DNA of 64,000 nt, taken from NCBI GenBank assembly GCA_943704495.1, contig CALSCR010002518.1:1-64000 (forward strand). The letters are read 5' to 3'. This document shows positions 60,601-64,000 of the stretch, one piece after another. The DNA is from Pigoraptor chileana. Its lineage: Eukaryota; Opisthokonta; Filasterea. A model generated the notes under the pieces. That model was not told the DNA's origin. It saw only the letters and a program-made list of their open reading frames with translations, and did no database searches. Positions within the stretch are counted from its first letter, which is position 1. Every line of letters starts with the position of its first letter. The position numbers were made by a program, and so were the translations under genes.

Positions 60601-63600
60601 CATCGTGCGCGGCTGCATTCACGACGGAGACCGTCGCCAAATTTGGAAAGAATCCCAAGTGCAGTTCTCCCCGCCTGACGCAGATCCTCATCAACCTCGG
60701 CATTGGCGCCACGGTCGACATTGGCACCCTTCTCACGTTCAAGACGGACGCCCTGTTTGTGCGCGACGAGGACTACTCGGATGCGGCCTCCGGGAGCACT
60801 CCCGTCCTCATCGCAATCAACCCCACCGCCCCAACCGTCTCGCTCGCCTCTGTGGAGCTCCTCGGAAGTTGCGACGACCTCACCGTTCGCTACGCCGTGC
60901 AGGGCTCGGTTGGCTCCCTCCCGGTTACCTGGGAATGGACGGTCAGCGCAGACAACGCTGAGGACACGTCGACCATTAAAACCCTTCTCGGGACGGGCAG
61001 CAACGGCATCGTCGTCGTTGGCAACGGAAACTTCTCCTTCAACGTCCAGTACCGCATCAGTGCGCGCGCCATCAACTTCATGGGCGCCAAGAGCGACTCT
61101 GTCAGCATTTCGGTCGGCAAGGTTGACGCCCCCTTGCCGCAGCTCAGCATTCTCGGCGGCGACACCCGCAAGATTGCCGTCTCGGATTTCCTCACCATCA
61201 ACGCACGCACGCGACTCCCGTCATGCGTCGACGTGGCCAAGGCCAACATCACTTACCTCTGGACCGTTGATCTGAACGATGTGATTTTGTACAACGATGA
61301 CACAGAGACAGTGAGCGTTGAACGCTTTGGACTTGTTGGCGGCAACAAGTACGTATTTACCGTGCGCGCCGAAGTCAAAGGCCTCGGTTCCGGTCTCGTC
61401 TTCTCCACGGCATCGCAGACGATTGTTGTACTTGAATCCACGCTGTCGCTCGTCACTTCGGGTGGCTCCATTCAGACTACCGGTACAGGCAGCGCCTTTG
61501 CCATTGCCGCCACGTGCACGGACGATGACACCGCCGACAAATCGTGTGCTGACCCCATCTTCCAGTGGACGTGCTTGCTCTCCACGGGCGGCCCTTGCCT
61601 CAATGCAAAGGGTGAACAAATCCTTGAGGTGACTGGCGTCGATGCGACCGCAAGCTCTCTGTCGATTCCCGCTGGTAACCTGCAGGCCGGATCCGTGTAT
61701 GTGCTTACCGCCAGTGTTGTGTCCGGCACGCGCCGTCAGACAGCATCTGCCACCGTCACTGCTGTTAGCGGCACGCCCCCCATTGTGAAGGTTGTACGGG
61801 AGCCCGTGCGCCCGAATGTTGGCTCCAAGATCCGTTTCCGCGTGTCCGTGACATCGTCCAAGACGGTGACGTCGGCCAAGTGGGAGGCTGTCACCAACAC
61901 GGACGGCTCCGGGATAGTCGATCTCTCGAACAAAGACAACATCTGCACTAACGGCAAGGTGCTCGACAAGACAACCCTGTGCATTTCGGAGAATGTCCTC
62001 ACGGAACAGGTTGCATACAAGTTCCGCTACACGGCAACGAGCGAGGACGGCACGGGCAGCGCCACAGTCTCCTTTGTCACCAACAGCGGTCCCCGCAACG
62101 GCGACATTGTGGCCGTCACCACAACGGGTCCGATTGACTCGAGCTTTGAGCTGCGCGCCACCGACTGGTCCGATCCGGAGGGCGACCTTCCTCTCCTCTA
62201 CAAGTTTGCTTACAATGATGCCAACGGTGTGAGCGTGGCGCTCACTGACATGCTTCCCGAGGCCTATGCCACCGTGCGTCTTCCCGCCGGCGTGCACTCG
62301 GTCTCCGTGGTTGTGTTCGACTCGCGCGGCAGCAGCATTGCTAGTGACACTGTTGACATTACCGTCACCACGGAGAACACGGCTGGGATGACTGAGTCCG
62401 ATTTTGCCACGTACATCGCGTCGCTGCTGGCGTCGGGCGATTCGCTCTTGCAGATCTCGGCCCAGTCCGAGTTCCTCACGGCGATGATGTCTACTTTGGA
62501 GGTGCTGAATGCGCGCTCGATCGGCTGCTCCGCGGACATTCTCGCGACCCTCGTGACGATCGTGGGGCGCCTGGAGGATATCATCAAGAACGTGCAGCTG
62601 TCGGATCCCAACGTCGACCGCGTTGTGGTCATCCTGCAGCGCATCATGGCCGTGTACGGCGGTTGCCTCGAGGCGGCCGTGCTTGACCGTCTCAAGACGG
62701 CGCTCAACTCGGCGATGTCTGCATCGATCTCCGGCCTCCAGGGCTCGAGCGGCAGCATCGACAAGTCCACGGCCTCGAATGCCGTCGACGCTGCGTTCAA
62801 GCTGAACAGCGCCAACGGAACCACAAGCGGAACTTTCATGCTCGAATCTGTGCAGCAGATTGGCACTGCATTCAGCCCCAAGCAGGGATCCGACGAGACG
62901 AGCACGATTATTTCCTCCATGGATGGCGATGTGAACATCGCGGTCGATGTGCAGGATGTGGACGACAATGCGTCCGGCGGTAACGTGCCATTCGAGGGCC
63001 CGTCCGGCTGCGAGAAGCTGGCCGTCCCCGTCGACTTGCTGAAGCAGAAGCTCAAGCCGACATGCGACAGCGTCACCGGCAACTGCAAGACCTCTGTTGC
63101 GGGCATCACCGTCAGTTTCAAGGCAAACCCCACCAAGGTCAATACGGGGTTGAGCGACAAGGACAGCTTCCTCGGCTTCACCGACGCGACGCTGGTCGAT
63201 CAGAGCAAGAAGATCGTCGCAATCAATGGCACCGATGTGCTTGAGGTGACTGTGTGCTTGCCCAAGAAGCCCACTGGCACGCGCGTCCACTGCCAGTACT
63301 TTGACACGAGTGCCAAGAAGTGGACGACTGCGGACCTTGCGACGTCTATCACGGAGAGCTCTGCAACATGCGGCACGAAGCATTTGTCGCTCTTTACCAT
63401 CACCGACGGCAACGACACGGTGCTTGACCCGCCCGTCGGATCGTACCTCACGTTCTCGCCAGGCCTCAACAACGTTGTCGAGGGCGGCGCCTTCGCCGCG
63501 ACTGTCAAGGGCAGCCTCGGTGCGAGCAACCAGAGCCAATCCTGCTGCACGTACCTGTGGCAGGTGGCGCTCACTGGCACGGAAGACTGGGTGAACGTCA

Positions 63601-64000
63601 GCAGCAGCCCCATGTCCTCGCGCTTCTCGCAGACCCCGTCGTACTCTACAAAGTCGGCCACGAGCAAGATGACCCTCTCCGAGGTGTTCTCGACCTTCCT
63701 CGACTACTCGTTCCGTGTGATTGTCATCGACGGACTCGGCCTCAACACAACGCTGAACATGTTTGCTCTGAACATCAACGTGGGCAGTCTCTCCATACTC
63801 CAGGGGCGCGAGGCCGATGCCGGACTCACCAAGCGCTGGACCGAGTACTGGTCCACCCCCGACGTCAACTACCCTGCCTTCCAGCGCCATATCCTCCGCG
63901 TCGCGTCCAACACGACCGCCTTGCGAAAGTATTTCGGCCTCGAGCGCCTCGACGCGACATCTTACCAGTTCAAGCTCTACTCGACGACGGGTGCCGACAC
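57700..64000 (+). CDS. large secreted or receptor protein: Cys-rich repeats, IPT/TIG, REJ-like region (3' end outside window)
   Basis: Exon 57700-57754 encodes a signal peptide (MARGSRTTLALCLVLLVS). After one intron, a single exon from 58036 stays open to the window end, giving about 2006 residues without a stop. Regions in order: a tandem beta-sandwich part with a cadherin-like look (about 20-400); Cys/Gly-rich repeats of the type CGTCGGNGSTCAGCD, CGVCGGSNACFGCD, CGECDG (about 410-648); two IPT/TIG-like domains (about 651-740, 743-830; VISVTPSYVGDAFTG, VSAVQPERVYIGTTSTIVVL); a REJ-like region starting at GSCDDLTVRYAVQG (about 948-1470); and a GPS-like patch ATCGTKHLSLFTITDG (about 1800) lacking the usual second Trp/Cys pattern. 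This resembles the ectodomains of polycystin-1/REJ proteins, which continue into membrane helices; those would lie beyond 64000. Membrane attachment and any role are therefore unproven. Confidence 0.75.

Noticed and set aside
61221-63890. 889-codon open frame antisense to the REJ-like gene
   Set aside because: Shadow of the sense frame, which has a signal peptide and recognisable domains and stays open for 6 kb.
1-64000. tRNA, rRNA, CRISPR array or intact transposable element
   Set aside because: Looked for TPsiC-box words, repeat-spacer arrays, reverse transcriptase or transposase motifs and long terminal or inverted repeats; none found by eye.

Overview
This is a window from the nuclear genome of a flagellated eukaryote. 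Genes are split by short GT-AG introns (mostly about 60-300 nt, donors usually GTGAGT, GTGCGT or GTGGGT), third codon positions are GC-rich, and intergenic spaces are short. Motile-cilium genes dominate: two inner-arm dynein heavy chains, IQUB, the dynein-2 chain WDR34, and a CatSper channel subunit. Together they point to a free-living flagellate protist or a lineage with motile flagellate cells. I cannot name the species from the sequence. I recognise 14 genes. I built their exon models by hand from splice sites, reading frame and family similarity recalled from memory; for all 13 genes that end inside the window the exon phases agree. The dynein-B model is in frame only once the duplicated gap flanks are collapsed.

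Layout. 1-1318: a TATG microsatellite, then the 3' part of a DNAJB-type co-chaperone (+). 1416-3111: membrane-anchored PPP-like phosphatase (-). 3504-4607: PDCD7/U11-59K, a minor-spliceosome protein (-). 5053-7476: WDR34/DYNC2I2 (+), which ends 24 nt from a convergent deaminase at 7501-8177 (-). 8984-21945: dynein heavy chain A (+). 22336-26166: IQUB (-). 26402-26841: a small unknown gene (-). 27007-39746: dynein heavy chain B (+), interrupted by a 98-N assembly gap. 40284-44851: CatSper delta/epsilon-type subunit (+). 45149-50040: SART3 (-). 50429-52552: RIC8 (+). 52805-54949: sulfite oxidase (-). 54950-57699: a long gene-free stretch. 57700-64000: 5' part of a large secreted or receptor protein with Cys-rich, IPT/TIG and REJ-like regions (+), open at the window end.

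How the genes fit together. From 5053 to 44851 five cilium genes (WDR34, dynein A, IQUB, dynein B, CatSper subunit) lie almost side by side. They cover intraflagellar transport, inner-arm motility, the radial-spoke region and the flagellar calcium channel. The promoter region of dynein A holds a perfect RFX-type X-box. PDCD7 and SART3 are both snRNP factors, and PDCD7 implies that the organism has, or had, a U12-type spliceosome. RIC8 serves G-alpha signalling. No tRNA, rRNA, CRISPR array or intact mobile element was seen.
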